Positions 44,595-56,402 of a DNA stretch of 64,000 nt are shown piece by piece (the stretch's first letter is position 1; each line of letters starts with the position of its first letter). The translations under genes were made by a program, and so were the position numbers. Under the pieces are notes generated by a model. The model was not told the DNA's origin. It made no database searches and worked only from the letters and a program-made list of their open reading frames with translations. Origin of the DNA: Acephala macrosclerotiorum (Eukaryota; Ascomycota; Leotiomycetes; Helotiales; Mollisiaceae); assembly GCA_014904845.1 (NCBI GenBank), contig MU119263.1, positions 1 through 64,000 of the forward strand. Reading direction: 5' to 3'.

Positions 44595-45954
44595 TTTTGC
44601 CGAAAGGAGAATTGACTTGAAAGACTTGAAAAGACGAAGAACGAATGCGAGATGAGATGAAATGCGAAGTGAATGAAAATGATGGTGGTGGTGAGGGTGA
44701 AGAGAGAATTCCCCAGCAGTCCAATGCTATGACTATATACTTCTCATCGAATCGTTCACACGCAAGAGCCATCACCCTCCACTCTTCGGTGCTACCCAGA
44801 TGCCTGGATTTTTGCATTCGCCATCTGAAGTCTTCGTCACCAGCTCCCATCTCATTTTCGAATGTTTCGTAACATTCAGTCTCCCATTGGCCCTTCTCCT
44901 GCCCAGACTTTCTCTAACCCACAGCTCAACTCAGCCTCGTCGACAAAGTCTTTGTGTCGATCTTTGTTGTGGCTGACGAAACTAATGGGCTAGTAAGGTT
45001 TGTGCCCGTCGAGAGAGCTATTTCGAAGACATCAGATCAAAACATTTCGATACTCTAACCAATGATTGATCAAGATCCGTGAAACGTCGTTGCGTTATGG
45101 GCTGGACGCGTATTTTTACCTGTCCCGACCCTTGTCGATACATTTAAGCTTCTTGGCAGGCGATTTTCTCCATTTGTCCACTTGTTAACGATGGCATTAT
45201 GTCGAAATACATTAATTGCATTGGTCAACTAGCTGATATGTCCACTGGGTTTGCGGGGGAGGTCGATGAAGGGTGTTGTTGAAGAAGGGATGAAGAAATT
45301 GGGATGTGCGCGAAGAAATGCCGCGTCATCGCGCCCCTGCAGTTTCAGAAGGCTGGCACGTGATCTCTCACTGCCCACCTTCGGAGATCAGCTTCATTTT
45401 TTGTTGCTCATTTTTCTGGAATCTCATCAAGCTCTCTTGGCAATCCTCAAGCTCCAGAATTTCATTTTTTGCGAGATGACGATTGTATTTCCGTATGCTT
45501 GTAGGCTTACGTTGCGGTCAATAGGGCTGAAGCGCCCCCTTTTCAAAATTTAGCGAAGGCCGAGGTTGAAATTCTCTACGTGCTTGGGTTGAAGTCGAAC
45601 TTCTAGTTTTGCCTTTGTCAATCAGTTGCAACTCTTCAACTTCGAAGGAATTTTTGGAGTAGTAGAAGGCTTGTTGTTGCATATCTTCTAAATTTTTTAA
45701 TGTTCTTTGTCCTTTCCCTTCAGCGGTTCGATCGCCAGCCGGCAGGGCTTTGTGGTCTTGACACTGACACTGCGTAATGACCAGTTCGCATCATACAATG
45801 CAAGAACTTCTTTGCTATTATGCCGCAAACTAGCAACAAAGAACAACTATGTCCAAAAATCTAGGCAAGTTCTTTTCTTCACTCTCCAAAAACAGCTCAG
45901 CTACCCCGCTTCAGCTCACAGCTCAGTTCTCTCCACAACTCACCCAAATTCAGA
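44595..45954. other. Divergent intergenic region
   Basis: About 1.4 kb between the dioxygenase start and the plus-strand membrane protein. No supported gene or repeat; the 100-codon frame at 45251-45553 has no motif. Confidence 0.45.
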
Positions 45955-46572
45955 ATGGAAGCACCCGAGAACTTCGATGACTTCATGGCCGAAATGCCCC
46001 CACAATTCACGACTTATTTCAAACACAAATTCTACGCCCACATCACCTCCGCCCACCAGCTCTTCGAAAAATACGTCTCTTTCCTCCCTGCACAACTCAC
46101 CACCTTTCTCTCCGCTCGCTTCTACAACCGCCTCTCCACCACCCAAGAACTCTTCTCTGCATTCATAGTCCTCTCCATCCTCTTACTCGCCCTTCTCTCT
46201 CTCCTCATAAGCCGCATATCATGGACCAGTCTCGCAAGCTTGCATCTCATGATATTTCTGGCTGTCCTCCCGTTCATAGAGATACCTGTCCTGGTGACGG
46301 TTGAGATTCTTACTTGGTCATTTTTGGGATTGGGTGTGGTGAAGGAGGTTGGGGGGATGTTGAGGTGGGTCTCTGAGTTAATGTGGTGGCCTGGACGGGT
46401 TATTTGTGCGGCCGCCGTGTATGTTGTTGCTGTGAGGGTGGCGGAGGGGCAGTGGGGACCTTGGCGTTACAGAATTTGTGGGAGGTTAGGGGGAGGGAAT
46501 TATAAGATTGAGCTCGGGAAAAAGAAGATACGCATCTGGGTGCTGAGTGAACATCCGTACTGGATGGAATGA
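45955..46572 (+). CDS. Hydrophobic membrane protein of unknown function
   Basis: Single-exon frame of 205 codons from the ATG at 45955. The first 75 residues are amphipathic (PPQFTTYFKHKFYAHITSAH). Hydrophobic segments follow: FIVLSILLLALLSLLIS, LASLHLMIFLAVLPFIEIPVLVTVEILTW (written here as one long region of about 30 residues, probably two spans) and VICAAAVYVVAVRVA. A basic tail follows. Three to four membrane spans are likely. No family is recognised, but the length, ATG and organised topology make it a credible gene. Confidence 0.55.
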   Translation: MEAPENFDDFMAEMPPQFTTYFKHKFYAHITSAHQLFEKYVSFLPAQLTTFLSARFYNRLSTTQELFSAFIVLSILLLALLSLLISRISWTSLASLHLMIFLAVLPFIEIPVLVTVEILTWSFLGLGVVKEVGGMLRWVSELMWWPGRVICAAAVYVVAVRVAEGQWGPWRYRICGRLGGGNYKIELGKKKIRIWVLSEHPYWME

Positions 46573-46968
46573 AAATGATTGTCATGAACGTGCTAAACTC
46601 CTAACTGTCTTCGCACGTTAAAGCTGGACTGTTACCAGCGATAACGAAAACAGGCCATTCTCATTCAGAGTGAATTACGTAAAAGAGCGAAAGCAGCAAA
46701 AGCACTGATATGAAATTAGACAAAAGTTTGAGGGTTGCTAATGCTATGTTCGACTATTCCTAGGCTTTCTCCTACTATCCCTATGTTGACGACGCTTGTC
46801 GAAAGAACTTACAGTCTGAGCTTCTTGGATTCTCGAGAAAATTGATCGGTTTCATCCCTCCCTCGTTTATATGGTCGTTTGTCCTCATCAGAGCACAAGC
46901 CGATGAGTGAGAAGTGTAGCGCGGATGCCAGTACGACCCGAGGTTATTGACGGGGTGTCTTCTTCGTC

Positions 46969-48023
46969 TTAGTCTTGTGCCGGCTCAGGGGATTGGCTTT
47001 GGCAAGTAGCACCCGGTTTCGCTTCGGTCTGTGTACGAATTGATTGCGTGGTTGCGTCAGTTTCCTTCTCAAAGCTGCTGTATGTCGTGACAGGACGCGG
47101 GCTAAGGAATCTTCTTCGAATGTCAACCATTATCTTTGGTATCTCGAAGCCGTCCAGTTTCTAATCAAGTATGTTGTCTTCGGTGCGTCCATATTTCAAT
47201 TCCACGTGCCGTTTGAGGATGTCTTTGATCTCCTCGTAAATCTGCAGCAGCTATTTCAGCATCGTCCTCAAGTATTTTGCTTCTCTCTTGCAAGTATCGC
47301 CTCCATGCGAGGTCCGATTCGCATCTTTGTGATTGATTTTCGCGTACGCATGGAACGTCCCCTCTTTGTAGAACAGTCGCTCTGAGACTCTAGCCACCGT
47401 CGCCCAGGCTATTCCTTCGACAGTGTCGTCGCTCCTGAGGTCATGAAAAATTCTAATCGCCTCCTCTGCATGATACTCTTTGACTTCTTTTGCCGCGTAT
47501 TCCTCTCCTGAAAGTATGAGATGACCTTGAAGGTTGTTTATTAGAGACATTGGCTCAAGACATGGCACCGGGTAGTCCATGAATAATTGGGTGGTGCAGG
47601 GACCGGGGTCGTCGTTCCAGGCGTCCTTGAGTTATTGTGCTATTTCGAGCGAAACAGTACCCAGACCAAAGGAGCGATCGAGATCCCTGGTACTTGTCTG
47701 GTCTTGTTCTATTGTGGCAAGTCGGGCCTTAGCCCGTTGGCGCTGTTCCTTCAGGTGTATTATTTCCTCCGTCGCATCTACTTTCCACTCGGTCAATTCT
47801 TCATTGGGGCATCGCGGATCTCCAATTGTCTTTACCATTTTCCTTACACATTCCCTTTTAGTCGCTTTGTCGTCTTCTATGCATCAACTGAATACTTTGC
47901 TAATCCCTTGGACGTATCTCAAGAACTGCAAATAGTCGTTAGTGATCAGCACCAAAATTCCCCGCTCTCCATCCACAACGTAGTCCTCAGTTCATGCATT
48001 GGGAAAGTCACTTGGAGAATATG
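46969..48023 (-). pseudogene. Pseudogene with five C-to-T nonsense codons
   Basis: One minus-strand frame gives coherent, protein-like sequence across about 350 codons but contains stops at 47992 (TGA), 47884 (TGA), 47632 (TAA), 47251 (TAG) and 47161 (TAG). It ends at a TAA at 46969. Recognisable stretches include ERGILVLITNDYLQFLRYVQ, KATKRECVRKMVKTIGDPRC, EEIIHLKEQRQRAKARLATI and YHAEEAIRIFHDLRSDD. Each stop is one C-to-T step from CGA, CAA or CAG, as RIP would produce. An acceptor-like AG at 48024-48025 may mark the exon start. No family is recognised; the middle is helical and charged. Confidence 0.55.
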
Positions 48024-48520
48024 CTATTCAGAATTATCAGCTTCGCCCCTCTCGAGCTTTAAAATATACTCAGCATTGGTCTCAGACTTACTCCCACCAA
48101 GCAAGCCTCCCAGCAAACGACCGTGAGTGACAATCACAACTTCGATCATAGCCCAACTACCGGGTCAGTCTAGCTCTCCGGACGGTAGTACATCCAGGGC
48201 AGTACCATTCTCCGCGAGGTCCTCGACCATGCAACTCGCTGCCAATTCGGTCTTTCTCCACGTATTCCGGCTTCCGACCTCATCCTCATCGCATGACGCA
48301 TGGAGAAATTGAACTGACATACCTCAGTCGACGGCATCTTTGAATGTGAGCTCTGCTGTCTCTTTTGCTCTCGGTATGGGCGAATATAGAATACGAGTGA
48401 TGTATGGCGCGTGGGCGACGAAGTTGGTCGCGAATGCGCGGCACTGAGCTTGCTCAGTTTGGCTGAGTCGTGCATTTTCTCCCCCAGAGTCCATCATAGA
48501 CTCTGCGGTGAAGTGCGGTG
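48024..48520 (-). pseudogene. Histidine phosphatase (phosphoglycerate mutase-like) remnant
   Basis: Minus-strand frame with LSQTEQAQCRAFATNF, ITRILYSPIPRAKETAELTF and, further on, EVVIVTHGRLLGG, then NAEYILKLER. These match the middle and C-terminal motifs of the histidine phosphatase superfamily (L-x-E-x-G-x-x-Q, SP-x-x-RA-x-x-TA and the THG catalytic segment). The N-terminal RHG motif with the catalytic histidine is not visible. Two in-frame TGA codons (48324-48326 and 48165-48167) are each one C-to-T step from CGA. The gene appears inactive. It lies directly upstream of the pseudogene at 46969-48023. Confidence 0.55.
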
Positions 48521-48989
48521 TTGGGCGAGATAAATATTGCGAAGCCAGCGGTTTGAAAAGACTCGGACTCTAGAATTCCAAATGAGAACATTTGACGCAA
48601 TAGTAAAGACTTGAAGGTTGTCGCAGATATGAGAGATACCTCAGCAGGATATCAGACCGTAATAGCTAGCTGAAGCTGGACCGTTTTTGGGAATGTTGTG
48701 GAATAGAACTTGATACTATGTGCAACTACAGATGAATCTCTCTTCAAGCTTGATGTGCAGTAGCCTTTCGCTAAACTTTCAACACAACATGACCTACTAT
48801 CACTTTCTCAGAGGTATCTCTCTCAAAAGTTTGTTAACGCAGTGCTAACTCGAGATAGGACCCAAGAATGTCATGTAATGACACTAAAAAAGAAAGAATC
48901 ATTATGAATTTCATTGCAAACTCAAATCATGCTGTGCTTACTAGAAAGAAAAATAAAGATATGAAATCTATCTATCGCTCACTAGCATA

Positions 48990-50539
48990 CTACGACGACT
49001 CAGCGGCAACGACAGCTTTTCCACCAGCAGCCTCCAACTCCTCCTCCGAAGGAAGGTTGACGATCATGAGGTACAGCACATCCTTCTTCAAGATCTTTTT
49101 GATGATTCCCTCTCTCTTCTTTCCGGTTTGAGGAGTAATCTCCTCCCCCCTCCTATACGCCCTTCGAACCCTCTTATTAATCCTCCTCTGCTGCCTCCTC
49201 CCTTCCGGATTGACATGGCCCCCGGTTAACAAACTTATCAAACTCCCCGAATTCGCAGGATGATTCGGATCCGCATAACGACTTGAAAACTTTGGACCGC
49301 CTTCTTCACCAGGACTGACAGCCAATTTCGAACCAGGATTCTCAGCCATGTATTTCGCTTGGGCTCGACGATCGAAATAGTCTGCCATGAATTTTTGGCT
49401 GGACTTCAATTTCCCTTTCTTTCGCTCGGCATCAGCAGAGGTGTCATCGGCGAGGTCTTCGAGTGCGGGGAAGATGAGAGGGGCTGCTTCGGGGAGCTCG
49501 AGCTCGCCGTAGGTTTTGCCGGAGGATAGGCGCATGTTCTTGAGTGTTTGGCGGGTTTTGCTTGCTGCGGGAGTCATGGAGGTGTGTATTATCTGTGTGA
49601 TGTCAATTCGATCGTGGGAGGTATTGGATTCGGGCTTGTAAGTCATGATCAAGCAGTAGAGGCCGCGGGGCTTGAAGAATTCGTTGTTCATCCTGTCGAG
49701 GAAGGAGTTGGTTCTGCAGATGTAGGTTAGCATACCGACTCGATAGAGAGACATGAGAGAACTTACCTTGTTCGTCTCTGCACTTCCATCGAAACACCAA
49801 CGGCAAACTGGACTGCAATTGTGACACCCATCGCAATGGGATTCGGGACAAACCCCGCAGCCATGGCGGCCATATTGACAACATTCAACCACGGATCCTC
49901 CTTGCAGCTCGCATGGAACGTCTTGAGGAAGTCCAAGAACGTGGCTTGATCAATCCCGCAGTCCTCCAGCACTGGCGCATATGCCCTGACGAATCCTCTC
50001 GTCTTATCTCTCGGTCTGCGTTGTGGCAGAATGACAGGACATGGCAATTGGCCTCTCTTGATCTGCGGACTACCCGGTGTGTATGCTGGAGGAGGATGGC
50101 TGCGCATGAATGTATCCGTGATCTGGTTCATATCGCGCGGAGTGCCTGCCCCAGAGCCACCCTCCCGAGTATCCGTCTCCGTCAACTCCCCAGCGGCATC
50201 ATCCATATCCCACAATTCATCGTCATCGTCTTCCGATTCATCGTCGCCTTCTTCGCCGAACAGCTCCTTCTCGTCCTTCTCGGTCGCAGGAACAGCTTTC
50301 CCTGATGCGATGAGCTTCTCTGCAGTTGCGTCTGGGACTTCAGCATATTGAGGAGGAGCATCGTCGTCGTGCGGGATGGCGCGCGATGCTGCAGCGGAGC
50401 TGGACTCGCCGATGTTCGAAGAGGAGGAGGAAGCTACTTCCTTGGCAGCTGCCTTTTCTGCTTTCGCTGCTTTGCGGGCTGCGAGTCCTTCGGAGGCAAG
50501 ACCGATGCCTGAGCCAAGGAGGCGGACGAGAACACCCAT
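48990..50539 (-). CDS. Conserved Pezizomycotina protein of unknown function
   Basis: Exon 1 is 50539-49767 and exon 2 is 49713-48990, total 1497 nt (498 aa), with a 53-nt intron. The N-terminus has GSGIGLASEGLAARKAAKA, a pattern I associate with a widespread ascomycete family. A Ser-rich region and a strongly acidic stretch follow (EGDDESEDDDDELWD). The middle domain has PVLEDCGIDQATFLDFLKTF and a hydrophobic region around MAAMAAGFVPNPIAMG. The C-terminus has GKKREGIIKKILKKDVLYLM then IVNLPSEEELEAA. It is probably cytosolic or membrane-associated. No enzymatic motif is seen. Confidence 0.85.
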
Positions 50540-51695
50540 AATGAATGATATCTGCTGTTAATTCTTGGGAGAATTAATCAAAGAATGGTTGATCAGCTTG
50601 TGCTGAAGGTCAAAGAGGACACAACGACGGCGCAGCCTCGATATATATCCTCCCCTCCATCTGCCAACGGCATCTTGGACCCCGCCCTCGTACAACATCC
50701 AGCACGCCCAAAGAAGTTAGAAATAAAGTTGGTGGAGATGACAGTGCTGATCCTCAGGGTTCAGTGCAGGCTGGCCGTACGAGCGGTGGATTTTGGTGAG
50801 TTTAGGTGATTGTCGCCATGTCTCTAAGGGGTAGCCGGACCAATCACCTGTTCGAGATCGCGGTGTTTTCTATATCGAGTTAAACACTGGTCGGTGCTCA
50901 TTAAGGTAACATTTAATAGGGCCTGTAGGGTGGCTTGGCTGCATCGAGGCTGCAAGACCCCGCGCAATCACTCACCTCAAAATTAAAAATTAACATTTAA
51001 AAGGCCCTGTGGGTAGTAACAGGCTGCGGCACAGCCTGGCGCATTTCCACCCAGCGAGTCAACGACGTCTTTTGGTGCCTGGGACCAAGCAGGGCCTTGC
51101 AAGAGAGTGATACGGCCGTGAACGTGCATTGCATTTGAATTGCTTCAACCGTCAACGACCTAGATTGCCTTTTGGGAAGAAGTTGATGTTTGTTGAATGC
51201 TCAGCTCAGGCTTACTTGAACATCTCTGGGGCACTTTCAGCTGCACAGAGAGAGGTTTGTGCGTGGTTCTTGCAGCATGCGATAGATAAGCAACGAAGTG
51301 AGCGGTCGGACGTGGCTGACAGAGATAGATGATTGGACTATTGAGTTTCCGGAAGTGAGACCTCCGCAGGTACGGCGCCCTTGACGTGCTTTTTCCTACG
51401 TCTTCATTCATCACTGAAGAAATTTGAGGCTCGACTTCTCATTGCTCTTGGGATGGAAGGTAGATCTCTTAGGCCAAGGAGCTTCTCAAGTGAAGGTAAA
51501 TCTACGAGCTCTCATTTGCTGGAGTGCTTCGTGGCTTGCATCCTGTCTCAGCGTCTCACGATGTCGTTCGCCCATGACATGTCAGGAGATTCCCAGTGGA
51601 ATGGACCTCGTTCACCTTTTGAGCACCTATTGCGATGCAAATGTCAAACTGCCGCCTTCTATCATTTGATCTGAAGTCTGTCCAAGAATTGAAAA
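50540..51695. other. Intergenic region with a short degenerate direct repeat
   Basis: No supported gene. Near 50905 and 50990 two segments share AACATTTAA, then AGG and CCTGT, then GGGT, suggesting a small diverged direct repeat about 85 bp apart. Confidence 0.4.
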
Positions 51696-53388
51696 ATGGC
51701 CCCCGCTTCAAGCAACAACGCATCCATGCCAAGCGGCAATCCATTCAACGGAAATGACTTTTACAATAACTTGTTCTCAGACCTCTCACCTCTCCTCGCA
51801 TTGTTTGGAGAACAAGTCACGAAGCAATACATGAGTCAATCTATTTACTGGACAGGTGATATTCTTCTATCAATCCTGCCGCTTGGCATCATCACGATTG
51901 TAGTCAGCGCAATCAGAGTGCGAGGTTCTGAGGGTATGAGGGCGCTGGTTGGCAGGTATGATCGACTGCCATGATCCCCAGTCTTCATTTCATCAAGAAG
52001 TCTGAAGGACGAGAAAATGTGCAAGGGCTGATACGGCTGCAGAGCGCTAGAACCGCGAGCTGACGCCGCACTTGAACTCCTCCCATCGACATCATCCGAA
52101 GTACGTGAGCCGTGGGACGGAAAACGCATTGTTCGACTGAAAGGCCTATCTAAAACTGAAGCCTTTTTCGTCTGCCAAGTAAATGAGGAAGATGACTTTT
52201 TGTCACTGGAACCACTCAATTGCTATGACAAGGAAGGTGGGAAGTCCCCTAATTTGATGCCCAATGTACCAGGAGCCATGCGCCCGTTGTCGGAGAGAAT
52301 CTCGCTAGCTTTACTCAGTCTGCTTGTCCAGATTCTCGTCCTGTTCTACGCGATCTTTTCATCCACCTCGAAACATTGGTCTAATGTAGACAACAGGGCT
52401 TCCACTTATGGAATGCCTTCCTTCGTCGCCGGTACTTTGTCAGAGCTCGCTGGGCTCTTGTTGTGTTCTTATTGGATTCGAAAAGCAGTTCATACAGATT
52501 TCATCAAGCCCTGGATCCTTGGATCGACCAATCAATGGCTATTCAGCATTTGCATTTCAACCAGAGTCTCAAATATCGGACCAAACATTTCCTCGCATTG
52601 CTATTCTGATGCCGAACCACCAACCACTTTTCATAAGTAGGAATGCGGTATTGGAGACCAGAAGGAATGACTCAAGACATTGGATTCCCCTCGGCATCTT
52701 CTTTGCGATTGTCGGGTTTATCGTCCAATTCATTGGCCTACGAGCTCTTCATTGGTCAGTGGCTGTAGTGCAACTCAGTGCTACACTGGTCATCATCGGT
52801 ATGAGAACTTGGGAATGGCAAAAGGTGGCTAACAGACCAGTTGTGGAAGACATTTGGGATAATACCAGTGTCAACGGTTCAGTTCGGCTCACACTGCTTC
52901 TGCATGGGCTTGGAGGGATCGCCATTCCCACCAATCTCTATGACTTCAAGTTTGGGACGGGATTTGATGTCAACCACGTCGGCTTGGCTATCAACACACC
53001 GCCTGAGGGCCAGGATAGAATAGATCCACTGCCAATAGCATCCATTTTCAAATTGAGGCGTCAACTTGGCGCGGCCTTAAAAGATGAGTTGTACACCAAA
53101 GATACAACTGTAGCAGTCTCCCAGTTGATTCCGGAAATAGCAAACATGATTTCCCAACGAGCCAAGCAAAGTCAGGGGCCAGAAGGGATCCGTTCCGCAT
53201 CTTTAACACCGCACAACCCTCAACTAATCAAATTTCTCTGGAGCTACCAATTTCTGTATCACTTTAAGGCTGTTGACAGCAGACCCACATGGGCGAAACT
53301 TCCAGTTGCCATCCAAAAGAATGATCAAGATCTCTGGAGCTTGGAACCCCAGGATTTAAACGAGCTATTTGCACTTTTTTCTTTATAA
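51696..53388 (+). pseudogene. Membrane protein of a common fungal family, frameshifted
   Basis: Exon 1 is 51696-51955 and exon 2 starts at 52043 (87-nt intron). Exon 1 has LSPLLALFGEQVTKQYMSQS and ILLSILPLGIITIVVSAIRV, a signature start of a large fungal family of multi-span proteins, some with ankyrin repeats. Exon 2 begins ALEPRADAALELLPSTSSEV, also typical. The frame carries two further spans and then changes near 52530-52560. The family pattern continues one frame over (QPESQISDQTF, then ISRNAVLETRRNDS and membrane spans) to a stop at 53388. No good GT-AG pair explains the change, so a one-base insertion or two-base loss is likely. Without it the protein would be about 530 aa. Confidence 0.65.
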
Positions 53389-54047
53389 GCCTTTAGAAAA
53401 AGCTTTCCCTTTTCCAATAATATAATATTTATCTTTGCTCGAAACTAGGCTACTGTACTCGTAAAAAAAACTATAGAATATGAAACTTTATTTTTATTTT
53501 ATTTTATAAAATGAGTTCAAATAAAGTTTTTTATTTAATTATTTATATTATTTTATTTATTATATTAAAATTAAATTTTTATTTTTATATCAAAGAAATA
53601 CTGCTGACTCCGAGATTTGTCAAAAGGGGCTCTTGTCGTTAATGAATTCTATGCACAGAGTGGGAACGCCTTTGCAGGTTTTCCCACAAAGAGACGTCGG
53701 TCAGAAGATGGTCTGGTCCTAGCCAGGACCAATACAGATCTACAGGCAGAACAAGTTTGTGCGCGCCCTATCGACATGCGCCCATATTTTAGCAACACCG
53801 ATACTCCTCAGGTAACGACGACTGACACTGGGTGTTAAAACCATAAAGTCCTGCGGAGATTTACGACCAGAGAGGAAACAGGCAGCTTGGAACAGAGCGG
53901 CTTATTTGAAGATCCGGTGCCCCAGAAGACTTTCCCTTCAGTAGCCACTTTGCTCATTTGGTTTTAATTTTATTTTTGGATTTTGAAATCAACTCCGTTC
54001 AATTGGCCACTTTTTATGAAGTCTTGCGATATTCTTGGTTAGACATT
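53389..54047. other. Intergenic region with an AT-rich patch
   Basis: Bases 53450-53600 are very AT-rich, like the RIP-affected tracts elsewhere, but too short to show ends. The rest has no supported gene. Confidence 0.4.
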
Positions 54048-55402
54048 CTAAGAGGAATTCCAAGTTAACACACTACCCTTTTGTGCCAACCATATCCAAG
54101 TGAAAGTCTCCAACTCCGGTCCTAGAACCACGCGCGGCTTATACGGCCGTAAATTCGAATGGGTAGTATTGATCGGCTTTTTCTCTTGTGACTTCTCTTT
54201 GACAAAAACTGATTTTGTCCCCAGCCACGTATCTGCAACCCGGATAGCAGTCTTCAATGCCTCCGGTGGATCTGGGGGACCTTCAGAGTCCCCTGCTTTC
54301 CAAGGCTTGCTAGCTTTCCACACAACTGCAAAATCCAGAACTGTCCCGAAATACTTGAACCAACCCTTGGTGATATCGTAGAAATGTTGAATATCCACAG
54401 GCCTTCCTTGGAATTCTATTGTGATACTGGTAATTTTCGTGCCGATAGGAAAAAAGATTGATGCATCATTCGTGGGAATATTTTTCAAGCCCCTGAATCG
54501 TTAGTACCCAGGAATTCGTTATTTGCGAGGAGTTGATAAACTTACTTGAGACATATCTTGGTAAGGCGCTGGAGTTTTGTTTTAGACATAGACTTAAAAG
54601 CCTCCTGGTTCTCATCTGAGAGGATAAAGATATGTTCTTTGTAGAAAGTTTCAAGGACTTCGCTATATAAGAGAAGATCCGGGCGAAGCGCTGCGATTAA
54701 GCCCGTCGAGAGCCCATCTATCTTGATCGCGCTCGAGAATATCATTTTTCGAATTTCAGCGGGGAGTTGGCGAAAATCCAAAGTATATTCCAGAACGGAA
54801 TCTTTAATTCCTCCAATGACCTCGCAATTGTGAAGCTTTGACTCGTAAAGGCCACAACTGCTTAGGGTGCTTTCAAAAACGAGAGAATAGATGGCCAAAC
54901 TACTCTCAACAATGCAATTTCGAATTGGACCGACCCTATTCGCAGTCGAATTGAATATTTCAGTATAGTACGCGCTGCCACCCTCGATCTTGCAGCACGA
55001 GACGAGTGGTATTGTCAAGGAAGTATCGTGTTCGCCCAGAGCTTTCTTCCGAACACGGCAGTCTGTGAGCTGAGACGTCTCAATTTCCCCCCCGTAGATA
55101 GTACACTCGATGAGGATGCAGTCTTTCAGGTTGGAATTATGGATTGTCATCTGGAAGAGGACGTGTCCTTGTATAGTCCCACGGAGTAGAACCTCGCATG
55201 CTTTGAACTCTGGAGCTTCTCGACCTGCCTCTATCTCCCGCAACTTGGTGTGGTGTAGAGGAGCTCCCAAATGAGTTTGGCCATAGAGTATGATCAATGG
55301 GTATTGTTGATTTGCAGGTAGAACTGGAACTAGAGATTTGGAGTCTCTGATGAAATCATTCAGCTCGGCTTCGATATTTTCTAAGCTTTCAACGGAAGTC
55401 AT
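54048..55402 (-). CDS. Beta-helix-like and F-box-like protein
   Basis: Exons 55402-54546 and 54492-54048 sum to 1302 nt (433 aa), with a 53-nt intron. Residues about 80-200 have a repeating short-strand pattern (VLFQMTIHNSNLKDCILIEC, then TIYGGEIETSQLTDCRV and later LSSCGLYESKLHNCEVIGG), suggesting a right-handed beta-helix of the pentapeptide or polymorphic type. This is followed by FRQLPAEIRKMIFSSAI, resembling an F-box-like or PRANC-like motif seen in many fungal proteins, and by LRPDLLLYSEVLETFYKEHI. Exon 2 adds a globular tail. It is probably intracellular. Neither domain name is certain and no substrate can be inferred. Confidence 0.7.
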
Positions 55403-55948
55403 CGTGGTGATGTGATGCTAGTGATACAGCTTAGCGTGGCGTGACTTATTGATTGTGGATCTTTCTTGCCTGGATGGGTTTGTGGTATTGCAGATGTCAT
55501 GGAAATGAGGGTGTTGGAGGTCAGAGATAATTCTCGCAGATGGTAGTGAGGCGAGGTTGGAATGTTGGAAGTTAGGCTAATCAAATCCTTGTACTCGAAG
55601 TTCGGTGTCATCAGGCAGAAATGGGTCTGTTGGGATCAATTTCAGCGTCTTAAAAATTCATACTGAAACAAGGTCAACATTGCGAGGCCGAATTCAAGAA
55701 TCGTAACGTCGAAAGCAAGTCTGTTCATTGGTAGTCATAGAAATAGGAGCACAAAGGGGACACGATTATTCTGTCACTCTTTTCGTGAGGCACTCACCAG
55801 AGCTTAATTACGCTGATCTGCTAAGCGAGCTAATTAAACAACTGCTCGTGCGCTCAGAGCTTACTTACTCCGTGCTCACGTCGCTCACCGCTCTTAATTT
55901 TATCCGATATCGGCGCTGGCCAATCACTTAATTGTGCAACCACACCCT
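55403..55948. other. Intergenic region, no supported gene
   Basis: No convincing frame or repeat seen between the F-box-like gene start and the small inverted-repeat element. Confidence 0.45.
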
Positions 55949-56244
55949 TTGCCTTTGACGATAGTTAAAGGTTTCTTGCTAAGAGAAAAAAAAGTTTGCG
56001 TAGAGTTTACGTAATAACACGTGATATTTTTAAAAAATTTAAATCACGTTTTTGCGTTAAGGTTTTGCCAAAAAACGCTAAAATGTGTCGCTTTTAATAT
56101 TTAAAGCTCCCTATAAAACAGCTCCAGCTCCCCGTAGAGCTCGGGGGGGAGAACGCCCCCACTCGCGCCGGCGGAGCCGGTGCGAATAAAAACTCTATAA
56201 TTAAAAATTTTAAATTATTTCAAAGTTTAAATCGTCAAAGGCAA
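55949..56244. mobile_element. Small inverted-repeat element with a GC-rich core
   Basis: A 14-bp perfect inverted repeat (TTGCCTTTGACGAT at 55949-55962, complement at 56231-56244) encloses 268 bp of mostly AT-rich sequence. Near 56120-56190 is a contrasting GC-rich core with an internal palindrome-like GCCGGCGGAGCCGG. It also contains CCCCGTAGAG, the same ten bases as the end of the MITE at 41563. No target duplication is evident. Confidence 0.55.
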
Positions 56245-56402
56245 GGCATGGCGCGAGGTACGAGGGACATCCCACTATATTCTAAGGCACTTCACTATAA
56301 ACGTCCTCTCTTCTGTACCACGTGATACTAATCACGTGCGCCATATCTTATTTACCCCACCTTTGCCTTTTTCGCTTAGTCGGGCCAATCACGAGCTATT
56401 CT

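Noticed and set aside
38517..46572. A secondary metabolite cluster around the dioxygenase
   Set aside because: No polyketide synthase, NRPS, terpene cyclase or P450 is present; a single dioxygenase does not make a cluster.
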